Assembly: GCF_009796805.1 (NCBI RefSeq)
Contig: NZ_CP047029.1
Location: forward strand, 2,902,001-2,966,000
Length of the DNA: 64,000 bases
Direction of reading: 5' to 3'
Origin: Algibacter sp. L1A34
Lineage (GTDB): Bacteria > Bacteroidota > Bacteroidia > Flavobacteriales > Flavobacteriaceae
This document shows, one piece after another, positions 1-9,116 of this stretch. The notes under the pieces were generated by a model. The model saw only the letters and a list, made by a program, of their open reading frames with translations. It was not told the origin of the DNA and did not search any database. Position 1 is the stretch's first letter. Each line of letters starts with the position of its first letter. Made by a program: the position numbers and the translations under genes.

Positions 1-511
1 AGCATCGGGACATTCATTGCAATTCGGTATTGGAGCAAAATTACCAACTGGTAAGTTTGAAGAAGCCCTAGCCGATAACGTAAATCCAGGATTTCAAGTA
101 GGAACTGGTAGTGTTGATGGTGTTTTTGCGGTGGGTTATAATTATGGCGCTAATAAATTTGGGGTTAATACACTTATGACGTATTACGTGAAAGGTGAAA
201 ACAAAAACGATTATCAATTTGGAAACCAATTTAGTTATTCGGCTAATTTATTCACGACATTTCCGAAGGAAAAATATAATATTATGCCATTTGTTGGTGT
301 GTCTGGAGATGTTTACGATAATATTTCTCAATACGGAGAAACTTTAGTAGATACTGATGGAAAGATTCTAAACGGAACTATAGGCTCAGAATTTGCTATT
401 GAAAAGTTTATTTTTGGAGCAAATTACACTACGCCGCTAAGTCAGGATTTATTTGGAGGCAATGTGAAATCTAAAAATCGTTTCTCACTTTATGTTAATT
501 TTGCTTTATAG
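1..511 (+). CDS. Outer-membrane beta-barrel (transporter-like) protein, C-terminal part
   Basis: The reading frame is open at the left edge of the window (frame starting at base 2), so the true start lies upstream. The TTG at 17 is inside the gene. About 168 residues are visible. The text 'FGIGAKLPTGKFEE' followed about 20 residues later by 'QVGTGSVDG' resembles the Phenol_MetA_deg / transporter-like outer-membrane barrel group, in which a 'KLPTG' strand is followed by a 'GTGS' turn. The rest alternates polar and hydrophobic residues as in beta strands and ends in 'SLYVNFAL', a typical barrel C-terminus. Its substrate cannot be told. It is followed by a strong terminator hairpin at 544-590. 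Family assignment is from pattern only. Confidence 0.6.
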   Translation, partial: ASGHSLQFGIGAKLPTGKFEEALADNVNPGFQVGTGSVDGVFAVGYNYGANKFGVNTLMTYYVKGENKNDYQFGNQFSYSANLFTTFPKEKYNIMPFVGVSGDVYDNISQYGETLVDTDGKILNGTIGSEFAIEKFIFGANYTTPLSQDLFGGNVKSKNRFSLYVNFAL

Positions 512-543
512 TAAAGTTATTCTATATGCATTGCATTCAAAAC

Positions 544-590
544 AAAAAGATTCACAGAAAACTTAAAATCTCTGTGAATCTTTTTTGTTT
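544..590. terminator. Bidirectional intrinsic terminator between barrel gene and oxyR
   Basis: A perfect 15-bp stem (544-558 with 571-585, arms reading AAAAAGATTCACAGA and its complement) with a 12-nt loop. It is followed by a T-run on the plus strand and preceded by an A-run, so it can end transcripts from both convergent genes. Confidence 0.85.
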
Positions 591-615
591 TATTTATACT
601 TCAAAGGTATAGGTT

Positions 616-1554
616 TTACTTCGGCAATGGGCTAATTATTTTTACATTCTGAAAAGCAATAGCGCCACGAACAACTCCAGAGATAACATCTTGCAAAGCT
701 TCAATAATCTGCATTTTTAATTCACTTTTATGGTAAATTAAGCTCACCTCTCGTGCAGGTGTTGGATCATTAAAATAGTGTAAATTCTCCTTTTCTTTAT
801 CGTTAATTTCTAAGGTATGTAAATAGGGCAGTAGTGTCATGCCTAAACCTTCATTCGATAACCTAATTAAGGTTTCAATACTACCGCTTTCTAATTGAAA
901 TTTTTCTTCCGTTTGGTTTTTAAAAGTTTTACACAAGTTAATTACGCCATCACGAAAGCAGTGGCCATCTTCTAATAGCAACATATCATCAACTTCTAAA
1001 TCTGATACATCAATCTTTTTGTTACTATGTAATCTATGGCCTTTAGGAATGTAAGATACAAACGGCTCGAAATAAAGTACACGTTCCTTTATATTTTCAT
1101 CTTCCAAAGGTGTTGCAGCAATGGCAGCATCTAAATGGCCATCTTTTATGCGTAACATAATTTCTTCGGTGGTTAGCTCCTCAATTTTAAGTTTTACTTT
1201 TGGATGTTTTTTTATAAAGTTTTTCAAAAACATAGGCAGTAGAGTAGGCATTACGGTTGGGATAATCCCTAATTTAAATTCACCACCAATAAAGCCTTTT
1301 TGTTGATCTACAATATCTTGAATTCTATTAGATTCGTTTACAATGTTTCTAGCTTGTTCTACAATTTTTCGCCCAATATCGGTAAGTTCAATAGGTTTTT
1401 TACTTCTATCAAAAATTAGAATATCGAGTTGATCTTCTAATTTCTGAATTTGCATGCTTAAAGTAGGTTGCGTAACAAAACATTTTTCGGCCGCTTTTGT
1501 GAAATTTTGGTTTTCAGCAACAGCTAAAACATAGGATAATTGGGTAATCGTCAT
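616..1554 (-). CDS. oxyR: OxyR, peroxide-sensing LysR-type regulator
   Basis: A LysR-family transcription factor of 312 residues. It has an N-terminal winged helix-turn-helix (about residues 1-60, 'FTKAAEKCFVTQPTLSMQIQ') and a C-terminal sensor domain. The decisive signature is 'GHCFRDGVINLC': with the ATG start at 1554 the two cysteines fall at residues 199 and 208, the positions of the redox-active pair in E. coli OxyR. A TTG three codons upstream (1563) is possible, but the ATG gives the exact family numbering. By family knowledge, peroxide forms the C199-C208 disulfide and switches the protein to an activator. It is divergent from dps, a classical OxyR target, and the shared spacer contains palindromic DNA, which supports direct control. 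Confidence 0.93.
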   Translation of the reverse strand: MTITQLSYVLAVAENQNFTKAAEKCFVTQPTLSMQIQKLEDQLDILIFDRSKKPIELTDIGRKIVEQARNIVNESNRIQDIVDQQKGFIGGEFKLGIIPTVMPTLLPMFLKNFIKKHPKVKLKIEELTTEEIMLRIKDGHLDAAIAATPLEDENIKERVLYFEPFVSYIPKGHRLHSNKKIDVSDLEVDDMLLLEDGHCFRDGVINLCKTFKNQTEEKFQLESGSIETLIRLSNEGLGMTLLPYLHTLEINDKEKENLHYFNDPTPAREVSLIYHKSELKMQIIEALQDVISGVVRGAIAFQNVKIISPLPK

Positions 1555-1587
1555 AGATATCAATTTTGACTATAAAAATATAACATC

Positions 1588-1634
1588 TATCAATAAAACT
1601 TATGATAAAAAAGCTTTTTTATAGATTAAATTTG
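1588..1634 (+). promoter_or_regulatory. dps promoter with probable OxyR operator
   Basis: A -7 element TAAATTTG at 1627-1634 fits the Bacteroidota consensus TAnnTTTG. The expected TTTG 19 nt upstream is absent (GATA at 1604-1607), as expected for an activator-dependent promoter. Upstream lie an interrupted inverted repeat, TATCA...TGATA (1588-1607), and an 18-bp perfect palindrome, ATAAAAAAGCTTTTTTAT (1605-1622). Assignment to OxyR is inferred from the neighbouring regulator. Confidence 0.6.
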
Positions 1635-1657
1635 TGTGAACAAAAAAACACATCAAA

Positions 1658-2137
1658 ATGACTTTAAATACAATAGGATTAGACACAGTAAAAACACATG
1701 AGATAGCAAATGATTTAAACCATCTTTTAGCTAATTTTCAAATATATTATCAAAACTTAAGAGGTATTCACTGGAATATTAAAGGAAAACGTTTTTTCGA
1801 TTTACACGTTAAATTTGAAGAATTATACACCGATGCTAATACAAAAGTGGACGAAATTGCAGAACGTATTTTAACTTTAGGAGCTACACCTTTACATACT
1901 TTTGAAGATTATGCAGCAAAAGCACAGGTGCCAGTAGGTAAAAATATTTCGCAAGATGATTTAGCTGTAAGATTGATAGTGGATTCTTTAGCTCAATTAT
2001 TGAAAATTGAGAGAGAAATACTTGAAAAAGCTGGTGATGCTAGTGATGAAGGTACAGGTTCTATGATGAGCGATTTTATTACCGAACAAGAAAAAACAGT
2101 TTGGATGATGAAAGCTTGGTTGAATGAAACGGTTTAA
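1658..2137 (+). CDS. dps: Dps, DNA-protecting ferritin-like protein
   Basis: A 159-residue four-helix-bundle ferritin-like protein, the usual length for Dps. It forms dodecamers in the cytoplasm that oxidise and store iron using hydrogen peroxide, so limiting hydroxyl radicals near DNA. The inter-subunit ferroxidase ligands are visible: H38 in 'GIHW', H50 in 'DLH', and D65 and E69 in 'VDEIAER'. The N-terminus is short and not very basic, so DNA binding may be weak. It is divergent from oxyR across about 100 bp carrying a -7 element and palindromes, which points to peroxide induction. A terminator follows at 2156-2194. Confidence 0.95.
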   Translation: MTLNTIGLDTVKTHEIANDLNHLLANFQIYYQNLRGIHWNIKGKRFFDLHVKFEELYTDANTKVDEIAERILTLGATPLHTFEDYAAKAQVPVGKNISQDDLAVRLIVDSLAQLLKIEREILEKAGDASDEGTGSMMSDFITEQEKTVWMMKAWLNETV

Positions 2138-2155
2138 ATTAAAACATTTATTAGT

Positions 2156-2194
2156 AAAAAGAAGACGGTCTGAAAAGATCGTCTTCTTTGTTTT
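2156..2194. terminator. Terminator between dps and the DUF2141 gene
   Basis: A 13-bp stem with one G-T wobble (2158-2170 with 2177-2189; arms AAAGAAGACGGTC and GATCGTCTTCTTT), a six-base loop, A-rich before and T-rich after. It serves the convergent genes on both sides. Confidence 0.85.
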
Positions 2195-2205
2195 ACACGA
2201 CTATT

Positions 2206-2637
2206 TTAAAGTATAATGTTCATTTCTAAATCGGTATTTGTAACCTCAAATTTTGCGTTAGCAAATTGAGGAGGGCCAAAACTCATTGAGTTGTTAGATG
2301 TTCCAAAGGCTTCTTTTGGTCTGCCTGTTTCTCCAAAATCCATTTTATTATTGTCGTTAGTATCATGAAGTACTATAATGGCGTATGTTCCAGGAGTTAC
2401 ACCTTCAAATTGCACATCAACTTTACCATCAATAATTTCAGCTTTAATATTTTTTAAACCAGCACCCTTCATAAAGGTTTGTTCATTGTGTAGTGTTAAA
2501 ATAACATGGCCATCATGAGATGGTAATTTGTCTATCTTTACATTAATAAGTTGGGTTTTTTTAGCGCTTTCAGTGTTTTGAGCATTGGTGAAAGTTATAG
2601 AAAATAATAGAACGAAAATAAATAAAAAAGTCTTCAT
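2206..2637 (-). CDS. Secreted DUF2141 domain protein
   Basis: 143 residues: a signal peptide (about 1-19, cleaved near 'TNA-Q') and then a single DUF2141-type beta-sandwich. The visible family features are 'GHVILTLHNEQTF' early, 'GTYAIIVLHDTNDNNKMD', and 'GRPKEAFGTSN...FGPPQF' late. The D-x-N-x-N-x-x-D run looks like a calcium-binding-type loop, as in other DUF2141 proteins. These are periplasmic or exported proteins of unknown function, common in Bacteroidota. It stands alone between dps and a phosphoesterase gene, and nothing around it indicates a specific role. Confidence 0.85.
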   Translation of the reverse strand: MKTFLFIFVLLFSITFTNAQNTESAKKTQLINVKIDKLPSHDGHVILTLHNEQTFMKGAGLKNIKAEIIDGKVDVQFEGVTPGTYAIIVLHDTNDNNKMDFGETGRPKEAFGTSNNSMSFGPPQFANAKFEVTNTDLEMNIIL

Positions 2638-2754
2638 AGTAGTATATGTTTATTTGATTAATACTTCAAATATCTAAAACAAACACAGAATTTAATAATA
2701 CAGTTTACCGAAATGTAGAATTATAATGATGAACTGTAATAACACTTTAAAATA

Positions 2755-3606
2755 TTACTTTATAGACTTCTTTTCGGCACGTTCTACAATAGTAATTGCG
2801 GCAATTAAATCATTGATTTTCATTTCTTCAAAATCCTCATCAACAATAAAAGGAGCTAGTTTATCTGTATTAAAGTTATAAATCTTCCAACGTTTAAACT
2901 GGTATTCCAAAGCGGTAAAGTTTTCTACCCAATCACCAGAGTTTAAATACATGGTTCTCCCGTGTTTGTTTTCAATATACTCCATTTTAGGTTGGTGTAT
3001 ATGCCCACAAATTACATAGTCGTAACCTTTTTCTATCGCAAGTTCCGCAATTACTTTTTCGAAATCATTAATATATTTTACAGCACCCTTAACGCCATTT
3101 TTTACTTTTTTAGAAAGTGAATAGCGTTCTTTTCCACGTTTATCTAAATACCAATTTACACCACGATTAATTAGCGTTAATACATCATAACCATAACCGC
3201 CCAATTTAGCCAGCCATTTAGCATTTTGTATAGAAACATCAAAAACATCACCATGAAAAAACCATGCTTTTTGTCCGTCTAAATCCAAAACAGCTTTATC
3301 TACAATAGAAATATTACCGATGGTTGTATCGCTAAATTTTCTAAGCATTTCATCATGGTTTCCAGTAATGTAAATAACTTCGACACCATTCGATGCCATT
3401 GTCATTATTTTTTTTATAACCTTTAAATGCGATTTTGGGAAATAACGTTTACTAAATTGCCAAATATCAATAATATCGCCATTTAAAATTAATTTTTTAG
3501 GGTCAATACTATTTAAATAGGTAAGTAAATGTTTTGCATGGCATCCGTAAGTACCCAAATGCACATCGGAAATGACAGCAATTTCTATTTTACGTTTTAT
3601 TTTCAA
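2755..3606 (-). CDS. LpxH-like metallophosphoesterase (UDP-2,3-diacylglucosamine diphosphatase family)
   Basis: 283 residues of calcineurin-like phosphoesterase fold with all metal-binding blocks in order: 'DVHLG' (about 14-18), 'GDIID', 'GNHD' and 'GHIHQPK'. The spacing and the 'LNSGDWVENFTAL' C-terminal block match the UDP-2,3-diacylglucosamine diphosphatase group that cleaves the lipid A precursor at the inner membrane. Flavobacteria often have more than one LpxH-like protein, so the exact substrate is uncertain. No ATG precedes the first motif; the start is a TTG at 3606, preceded by a short pyrimidine-rich stretch. It is monocistronic, with a 385-bp spacer before aroC on the other strand. 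Confidence 0.82.
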   Translation of the reverse strand: MKIKRKIEIAVISDVHLGTYGCHAKHLLTYLNSIDPKKLILNGDIIDIWQFSKRYFPKSHLKVIKKIMTMASNGVEVIYITGNHDEMLRKFSDTTIGNISIVDKAVLDLDGQKAWFFHGDVFDVSIQNAKWLAKLGGYGYDVLTLINRGVNWYLDKRGKERYSLSKKVKNGVKGAVKYINDFEKVIAELAIEKGYDYVICGHIHQPKMEYIENKHGRTMYLNSGDWVENFTALEYQFKRWKIYNFNTDKLAPFIVDEDFEEMKINDLIAAITIVERAEKKSIK

Positions 3607-3991
3607 AAGGAGCAGTGTTGTTTTGTGTAAATCTCTATTAATTAAGTCAGATTTATATTACTTAAAGTTTACCATATAATTAACTAATTATGAGGTAATT
3701 GTTAAGTCAATGTTACGCTGTTGTTAGAGCTTTTATTGGCTAGTAAAGCAATTCAAGGTAATCAAAATAACAGATTCCGTTAAATACGATTTATTAATAG
3801 AAATAGATTTTTTACTGAAAATAAACATTAATATATTTTTAATTTCAGGACTAAACTTTCTATAAACTTTTGTTTAACAAATTCAATATAATTTGTGAAA
3901 TTCATGATAATCTATGTTTTCAGTAAAGATTTTATTCAACTAAATTCGTCAAATTCATGGCTATAGTTTAATTTAGCAAAAAATTGAAATC
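3607..3991. other. Intergenic spacer between divergent LpxH-like gene and aroC
   Basis: 385 bp, very AT-rich, carrying the two divergent promoters. No full consensus promoter was found. A sequence ending ATAATTTG (about 3887-3895) resembles a -7 element but is off by one base. No ORF, RNA gene or repeat is recognised. Confidence 0.5.
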
Positions 3992-5053
3992 ATGGCAGGT
4001 AACACCTTCGGAAAACTATTTACTTTAGCAACTTATGGCGAATCGCACGGTCCAGCATTAGGAGGTGTTATAGATGGCTGTCCATCAGGGATTGAGTTAG
4101 ATTTAGATGAAATTCAAAACGAATTAAACCGAAGAAAGCCAGGCCAATCTGCTATCGTTACACAACGTAAAGAACCGGATACCGTAAAATTTCATTCAGG
4201 TATTTTCGAGGGCGTAACTACAGGGACATCTATTGGTTTTGTTATCGAAAACACCAACCAAAAATCTCACGATTATAGTCATATAAAAGACAGTTACCGT
4301 CCCAGTCATGCCGATTATACTTACGATAAAAAATACGGAGTTCGCGATTATCGTGGTGGTGGTCGTAGTTCGGCACGTGAAACTGCATGTCGCGTAGTTG
4401 CTGGTGCCATAGCTAAACAAATGCTAAAAGGAATCGAAATTACAGCCTACGTTTCTGGCGTTGGTACCATGAAATTAGATAAACCATATAACGAGTTAGA
4501 TCTTACGCTAGTAGAATCTAATATTGTACGTTGTCCAGACAAAGAGATGGCAGCAAACATGGAAACTTATATTAAGGAAGTACGTGGAAAAGGGGATACC
4601 GTTGGTGGAATTGTAAGCTGTGTTATTAAAAATGTACCTGTTGGTTTGGGTGAGCCGGTTTTCGATAAGTTACATGCCGAACTTGGTAAAGCCATGCTAT
4701 CCATTAACGCTGTAAAAGGTTTTGAATATGGTAGCGGATTCCATGGTAGTACCATGTATGGAAGCGATCATAACGATGCTTTTAATAGTGATGGAACTAC
4801 TAAAACAAACTATTCTGGTGGAATTCAAGGCGGTATAAGCAACGGTATGGATATCTATTTCAACGTCGCTTTCAAACCTGTAGCCACACTAATTCAAAAA
4901 TACGAAACCATCGATAAAGATGGTAATTATGTAGAAATGCAAGGTAAGGGCCGTCACGATCCATGTGTTGTACCACGCGCCGTACCAATTGTAGAGGCTA
5001 TGGCAGCACTTGTTTTAGCAGATTTTAAATTAATAAATAAGCTTTATAATTAA
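3992..5053 (+). CDS. aroC: Chorismate synthase
   Basis: 353 residues, full length for the family. It catalyses the last step of the shikimate pathway, the FMN-dependent conversion of 5-enolpyruvylshikimate 3-phosphate to chorismate, the precursor of aromatic amino acids, folate and quinones. The signatures are clear: '[18 protein letters not shown]' at 17-34, the central '[19 protein letters not shown]', and the C-terminal '[18 protein letters not shown]'. The ATG at 3992 gives the standard N-terminus '[10 protein letters not shown]'. It is monocistronic, and is followed by a diverged copy of the dispersed repeat (5074-5213) rather than a classical terminator. Confidence 0.97.
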   Translation: MAGNTFGKLFTLATYGESHGPALGGVIDGCPSGIELDLDEIQNELNRRKPGQSAIVTQRKEPDTVKFHSGIFEGVTTGTSIGFVIENTNQKSHDYSHIKDSYRPSHADYTYDKKYGVRDYRGGGRSSARETACRVVAGAIAKQMLKGIEITAYVSGVGTMKLDKPYNELDLTLVESNIVRCPDKEMAANMETYIKEVRGKGDTVGGIVSCVIKNVPVGLGEPVFDKLHAELGKAMLSINAVKGFEYGSGFHGSTMYGSDHNDAFNSDGTTKTNYSGGIQGGISNGMDIYFNVAFKPVATLIQKYETIDKDGNYVEMQGKGRHDPCVVPRAVPIVEAMAALVLADFKLINKLYN

Positions 5054-5463
5054 ATTTATTATTAGAAGCTATTTCCCGCTTTCAGCTATATTTTTTTATG
5101 TGCCGAACTTGTTTCTCTATTTAATAAGGATATGGCTTAATCAACCATTTTTACTAGTTTAATAACTTATAGGCTAAATACATAAAAAGGATGCCGCTTC
5201 AATCAGGGCTAACCTATTTGCCAACTTCTGTACTTTTATAAGTGTGCCATTTTACTTATTTCTGCGGATGCTTTTATTATTAAAAAACACATTTAATTCA
5301 CTTTTCGTTCGTTTATTCTGTAGAAATGTTCGAATTCGTAATTAAAAACTCAATAAAACTTCATTTTTTTACAGTAAACTCATAGCAAATCTGCTTTTTT
5401 TCATACTAAAAATACTTATATTGTGTCAAAATTTTAAACACTTAAAAAGTATCCCTAGCTTAT
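5054..5463. other. Intergenic spacer after aroC
   Basis: 410 bp without a gene. Its first half is a diverged copy of the dispersed hairpin repeat (5074-5213). Its second half is AT-rich and should carry the promoter of the symporter gene; I see only a weak TATATTGTG-like element near 5420. Confidence 0.5.
5074..5213 (+). repeat. Dispersed hairpin repeat, copy 1 (diverged)
   Basis: The left end reads CCCGCTTTCAGCTATATTTT and the right end AAAAAGGATGCCGCTTCAAT followed by CAGGGCTAAC. Both ends match copy 3 (36994-37142) with a few substitutions, and the internal sequence is unrelated. The left arm has lost the GGCGTTACC end seen in the other two copies. Confidence 0.65.
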
Positions 5464-6789
5464 ATGAAGAAACTTGCAATGCACTGGAAGATTATAATAG
5501 GAATGGTTCTCGGAATCATTTTTGGTTTTATTATGAATAACGTAACTGGTGGTCGTGGTTTTGTTGGCGACTGGATTGCACCTTTCGGGAAAATATTCAT
5601 CAATCTTCTAAAACTTATTGCAGTTCCTTTAATATTGGCGTCTTTAATAAAAGGAGTCACCGATTTAAAAGATATTTCGAAAATAAAAAATATGGGTTTG
5701 CGTACCATTGGTATTTATGTAGCAACTACCGTTGTTGCTATTATTATTGGTTTAAGCATTGTAAATATTGTAAAGCCTGGGGTTGGAATGCCCGAGGAAA
5801 CCATTGAAAAAATTAAATTAAGATACGCTAACGATGCAGGTGTTGCCGATAAATTAATGAAAGCATCTGCTCAAAAAGATGCCGGGCCACTGCAATCCTT
5901 AGTCGATATTTTTCCAAGTAATATATTTCAATCCTTTGTAGAAGCATCGATGTTACAAGTTATCTTTTTTGCGCTTTTTGTTGGTATCTGTTTACTTTTA
6001 ATTGGCGAGAAAAAAGCAAAACCATTAATAGATTTCTTCGATTCTTTAAACGAGGTTGTTATGAAAATGGTAGATTTAATAATGCTTTTTGCACCATATG
6101 CCGTGTTTGCATTATTAGCTAATGTTATTATCGCTTTCGATGATACCGAAATTTTAATAAAATTATTATACTATGCGTTTTGTGTAGTTGGAGGCTTAAT
6201 TTTAATGATTGGCTTCTACATGATTTTAGTAAGCGTTTATACCAAAAAATCACCATTATGGTTTTTAAAGCAAATAAGTCCGGCGCAATTATTAGCCTTT
6301 TCTACAAGTAGTAGTGCAGCAACCTTGCCAGTAACTATGGAGCGTGTAGAAGAACACTTAGGTGTAGATGGAGAAGTTGCAGGTTTTGTTTTGCCAGTTG
6401 GAGCTACAGTAAATATGGATGGTACAAGTCTTTACCAAGGTATTGCTGCGGTTTTTATAATGCAGGTTATTTGGCCCGAAGGCTTAACGTTTACAAACCA
6501 ATTGGTTATTGTGGCAACCGCTTTATTGGCATCAATTGGTAGTGCTGCCGTGCCAAGTGCAGGTATGGTGATGCTGGTTATTGTTTTAGAATCCATCGGT
6601 TTCCCAGCCGAATTATTACCTATTGGGCTAGCATTAATTTTTGCAGTAGATAGACCTTTAGATATGTGTAGAACTGTTGTAAACGTAACAGGAGATGCTA
6701 CGGTTGCAATGATTGTTGCAAAATCTTTAGGTAAGCTACATGATCCTAAACCTAAAGAATGGGACGATAATTATGAGGAAGTAAAATAA
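5464..6789 (+). CDS. Dicarboxylate/amino acid:cation symporter (DAACS, GltP/DctA family)
   Basis: 441 residues with about eight membrane segments and two re-entrant loops, the usual size for the glutamate/aspartate/C4-dicarboxylate:Na+ or H+ symporters of the inner membrane. Hallmarks: the serine-rich hairpin 'FSTSSSAATLPVTM' (around 278-291), 'VLPVGATVNMDGTSLYQG' in TM7, and 'DRPLDMCRTVVNVTGDATVA' in TM8 with the substrate-contacting Asp and Arg. The MDGT form and the Arg in TM8 are shared by both dicarboxylate and glutamate carriers, so the substrate is not resolved. The rhodanese gene starts 11 bp downstream and may be cotranscribed. Confidence 0.93.
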   Translation: MKKLAMHWKIIIGMVLGIIFGFIMNNVTGGRGFVGDWIAPFGKIFINLLKLIAVPLILASLIKGVTDLKDISKIKNMGLRTIGIYVATTVVAIIIGLSIVNIVKPGVGMPEETIEKIKLRYANDAGVADKLMKASAQKDAGPLQSLVDIFPSNIFQSFVEASMLQVIFFALFVGICLLLIGEKKAKPLIDFFDSLNEVVMKMVDLIMLFAPYAVFALLANVIIAFDDTEILIKLLYYAFCVVGGLILMIGFYMILVSVYTKKSPLWFLKQISPAQLLAFSTSSSAATLPVTMERVEEHLGVDGEVAGFVLPVGATVNMDGTSLYQGIAAVFIMQVIWPEGLTFTNQLVIVATALLASIGSAAVPSAGMVMLVIVLESIGFPAELLPIGLALIFAVDRPLDMCRTVVNVTGDATVAMIVAKSLGKLHDPKPKEWDDNYEEVK

Positions 6790-6800
6790 AAGTTTTTTAT

Positions 6801-7622
6801 ATGAAAGCTAACATATCTATAACAGATCCAATAGTTTCAGTAGAGTGGCTGGAGTCTCATCGGAATTCTGAAAATCTCATTATTTTAGATGGTTCAATAA
6901 ATAAAGTATTTGATGCTGCTTTAAAGCAAATTCCAAACACAAGACTTTTTGATATAAAAAAGAAGTTTAGTGATCTGTCTAACGAATTTCCGAGTGCTTT
7001 TCCTTCTGAAGAGCAATTTCAAAAAGAAGCTCAAAATTTAGGAATAAATAATAATAGTGCTATTGTGGTTTACGACGATAAAGGCATTTATTCTAGCGCA
7101 CGTGTTTGGTGGTTATTTAAAGCATTTGGTTATACCAATGTGGCTGTTTTAAATGGCGGGTTTCCTGCTTGGTTAAAGGCAGAATTACCAACCGAGACTA
7201 TGACGAATTATACAGGTGAAAAAGGTGATTTCACAGCTAAGCTTCAACCTGATTTTATGCAATTTTTTAATGATGTAAAAGCAGCTTCGAAAAACAAAAC
7301 ACATACTATTATTGATGCACGTTCGGCAGGGCGTTATAATTGCGAAGTTCTAGAACCTCGCGAAGGTTTGCGTATGGGGACTATTCCTAATTCTGTTAAT
7401 TTACCTTTTACAGATTTATTAATCGATGGCGTTTTAAAACCTAGAGTAGAGCTAGAAAAAGCTTTTTATATGCTAGCAGAAAAAGACGATGCTATTATAT
7501 TTTCTTGCGGATCTGGTTTAACAGCGTGTGTCTTAGCTTTAGGAGCCGAAATTTCTGGATATAAAAACCTATCAGTTTATGATGGTTCTTGGACAGAGTG
7601 GGGGAGTTTGGTAGAAGCGTAG
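6801..7622 (+). CDS. Sulfurtransferase, two rhodanese domains (3-mercaptopyruvate type)
   Basis: 273 residues made of two rhodanese modules. The inactive N-terminal one covers about 1-150 ('DDKGIYSSARVWWLFKAFGY'), and the catalytic C-terminal one about 160-273. The active-site loop 'SCGSGLTAC' matches the CG-S-G-V/L-TAC type of 3-mercaptopyruvate sulfurtransferases rather than the CRKGVT type of thiosulfate sulfurtransferases. It transfers a sulfane sulfur to thiols or cyanide in the cytoplasm. It lies 11 bp after the symporter, in the same direction. The 474-bp gene-free spacer that follows marks the border of the SPFH module. Confidence 0.92.
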   Translation: MKANISITDPIVSVEWLESHRNSENLIILDGSINKVFDAALKQIPNTRLFDIKKKFSDLSNEFPSAFPSEEQFQKEAQNLGINNNSAIVVYDDKGIYSSARVWWLFKAFGYTNVAVLNGGFPAWLKAELPTETMTNYTGEKGDFTAKLQPDFMQFFNDVKAASKNKTHTIIDARSAGRYNCEVLEPREGLRMGTIPNSVNLPFTDLLIDGVLKPRVELEKAFYMLAEKDDAIIFSCGSGLTACVLALGAEISGYKNLSVYDGSWTEWGSLVEA

Positions 7623-8096
7623 AACGTTTTAACTTAGTACTTACATTTATAGAGTGAAAAGTGAATTCTTTCCCTTTTTATTTATTTTTTTTAAAAGAAA
7701 TAAATAGCTTATTCTCGAATTTAATACCCAAGTAACCTTAATTTAAAATGTGTTTTTTAAGATAAAGGTCTAAATGAAATATTAAACCTTGAATATTTAG
7801 AAGAAGCTCAAAGAGATTTTATGAGAGATAAATGATGTAACAAAATTTAATTAAGGTAGTTACTCATAATTTATAAAAAAAATATAGGCTTGTGTACTCA
7901 ATCCAAGGTTCTATTTTTTATAAAATCAGCTAAATATAAAATACGGGATTTAAGAGATAAACAAACTCAAAATATTTATATTTAGCTAAGTTTTAAACTG
8001 GAATTTAGTGCCTATTATCTGTTCTGTATTTATTATGCTAAACGGTTTATCGCATTACAAAAAAAACTTGTCTAAAAAATAAAATATAGAAAAAAT
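7623..8096. other. Gene-free AT-rich spacer before the SPFH module, with a possible gene remnant
   Basis: 474 bp with no complete gene. An in-frame stretch of 24 codons without a start (7761-7835, ending 'EYLEEAQRDFMRDK' and TGA) looks like the tail of a decayed protein gene but cannot be assigned. Near its end is CTAAACGGTTTATCGCATTAC (8038-8058), similar to a sequence at 45867-45887. No consensus promoter for the downstream gene was seen. Confidence 0.4.
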
Positions 8097-9116
8097 ATGT
8101 TCGGAATTAAACACATAAAATTTGACTCAATGACTTATGTATTTCATTTTAAAAATGGAAACATAAAACGTGAAGGAAGAGGTCTTTCTTTTTTCTATTT
8201 TGCACCAAATAGTTCTATTGCAGCCATTCCAATGGGAAGTAATGATTTACCTTTTGTATTTAATGAATCTACTAACGATTATCAAACGGTAACTATTCAA
8301 GGACAAATTAGTTATAAAATAAATGACCCAAAAATTTTAGCCGATGTTTTAGACTTCACAGTTCAAGATAACGGACAATATAAAAGAAATGATATTGAAA
8401 AATTAAACCAAAGAATAATTAACGAAGCTCAAACAGCAACTTCTGCATATATTCATGGAATAAAATTGAAAGAAGCTATTCGTTCTGCCAAAGCAATAGA
8501 GCAAAATATTACGGAAGGGCTAAAATCTTCTTCGGCAATTAGAATGTTAGGTATTGAAATTCTTGGAGCAAATATTCTTGCAATTCAAGCAACTCCTGAA
8601 ATGGCAAGAGCATTAGAAACAGAAACTCGTGAAAAACTGCAGCAAGAAGCAGATCTAGCAGTTTATGAAAGAAGAAATTTTGCAGTAGAACAGGAACGAA
8701 TAATTAAAGAATCTGAACTTAACACTGAGATTGCTGTTGAAGAAAAACAAAAGCAAATTGCTGAAAAGAAAATGGAATCCGATGTTCAAAAGGCTGATAA
8801 CCAAAGAAAATTGAGAGAAATGAAGTTAGAAGCAGATATTTCGGTTGAAAATCAACGTAAATCTCTAATTGAACAAAAAACTGAGAACGACAAAAAAGAA
8901 GCTGAAACAAAAGGTTATGTTTTAGAAACCACATTAAAACCGTATCGTGATATGGATTGGAAAACCTTAACGGCTTTAAATAATAATTCAGATCCAAGAT
9001 TCAATATCTCTCTTGCCTTTAGAGAATTAGCTGATAATGCTGATAAAATAGGGAACTTAAATATTAGTCCTGATTTATTAGATTCAATATTAAACGAAAA
9101 AGGAAAAACTAGATAA
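8097..9116 (+). CDS. Cytosolic SPFH/band-7 domain protein
   Basis: 339 residues. Residues about 1-170 form an SPFH (stomatin/prohibitin/flotillin) domain: 'YQTVTIQGQISYKINDP' is the typical core strand region and 'LGIEILGANILAIQATPEMARALE' the domain end. There follows a long charged coiled coil (about 170-275, rich in E, K, Q and A) and a short C-terminal domain. No hydrophobic N-terminal anchor is present, so it is probably soluble or peripherally membrane-bound and oligomeric. The stop overlaps the next start (TAATG at 9114-9118), implying translational coupling to the NAD-kinase-like gene. The spacer upstream is long and AT-rich. Its role is unknown; SPFH proteins usually scaffold membrane or protease complexes. 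Confidence 0.88.
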   Translation: MFGIKHIKFDSMTYVFHFKNGNIKREGRGLSFFYFAPNSSIAAIPMGSNDLPFVFNESTNDYQTVTIQGQISYKINDPKILADVLDFTVQDNGQYKRNDIEKLNQRIINEAQTATSAYIHGIKLKEAIRSAKAIEQNITEGLKSSSAIRMLGIEILGANILAIQATPEMARALETETREKLQQEADLAVYERRNFAVEQERIIKESELNTEIAVEEKQKQIAEKKMESDVQKADNQRKLREMKLEADISVENQRKSLIEQKTENDKKEAETKGYVLETTLKPYRDMDWKTLTALNNNSDPRFNISLAFRELADNADKIGNLNISPDLLDSILNEKGKTR

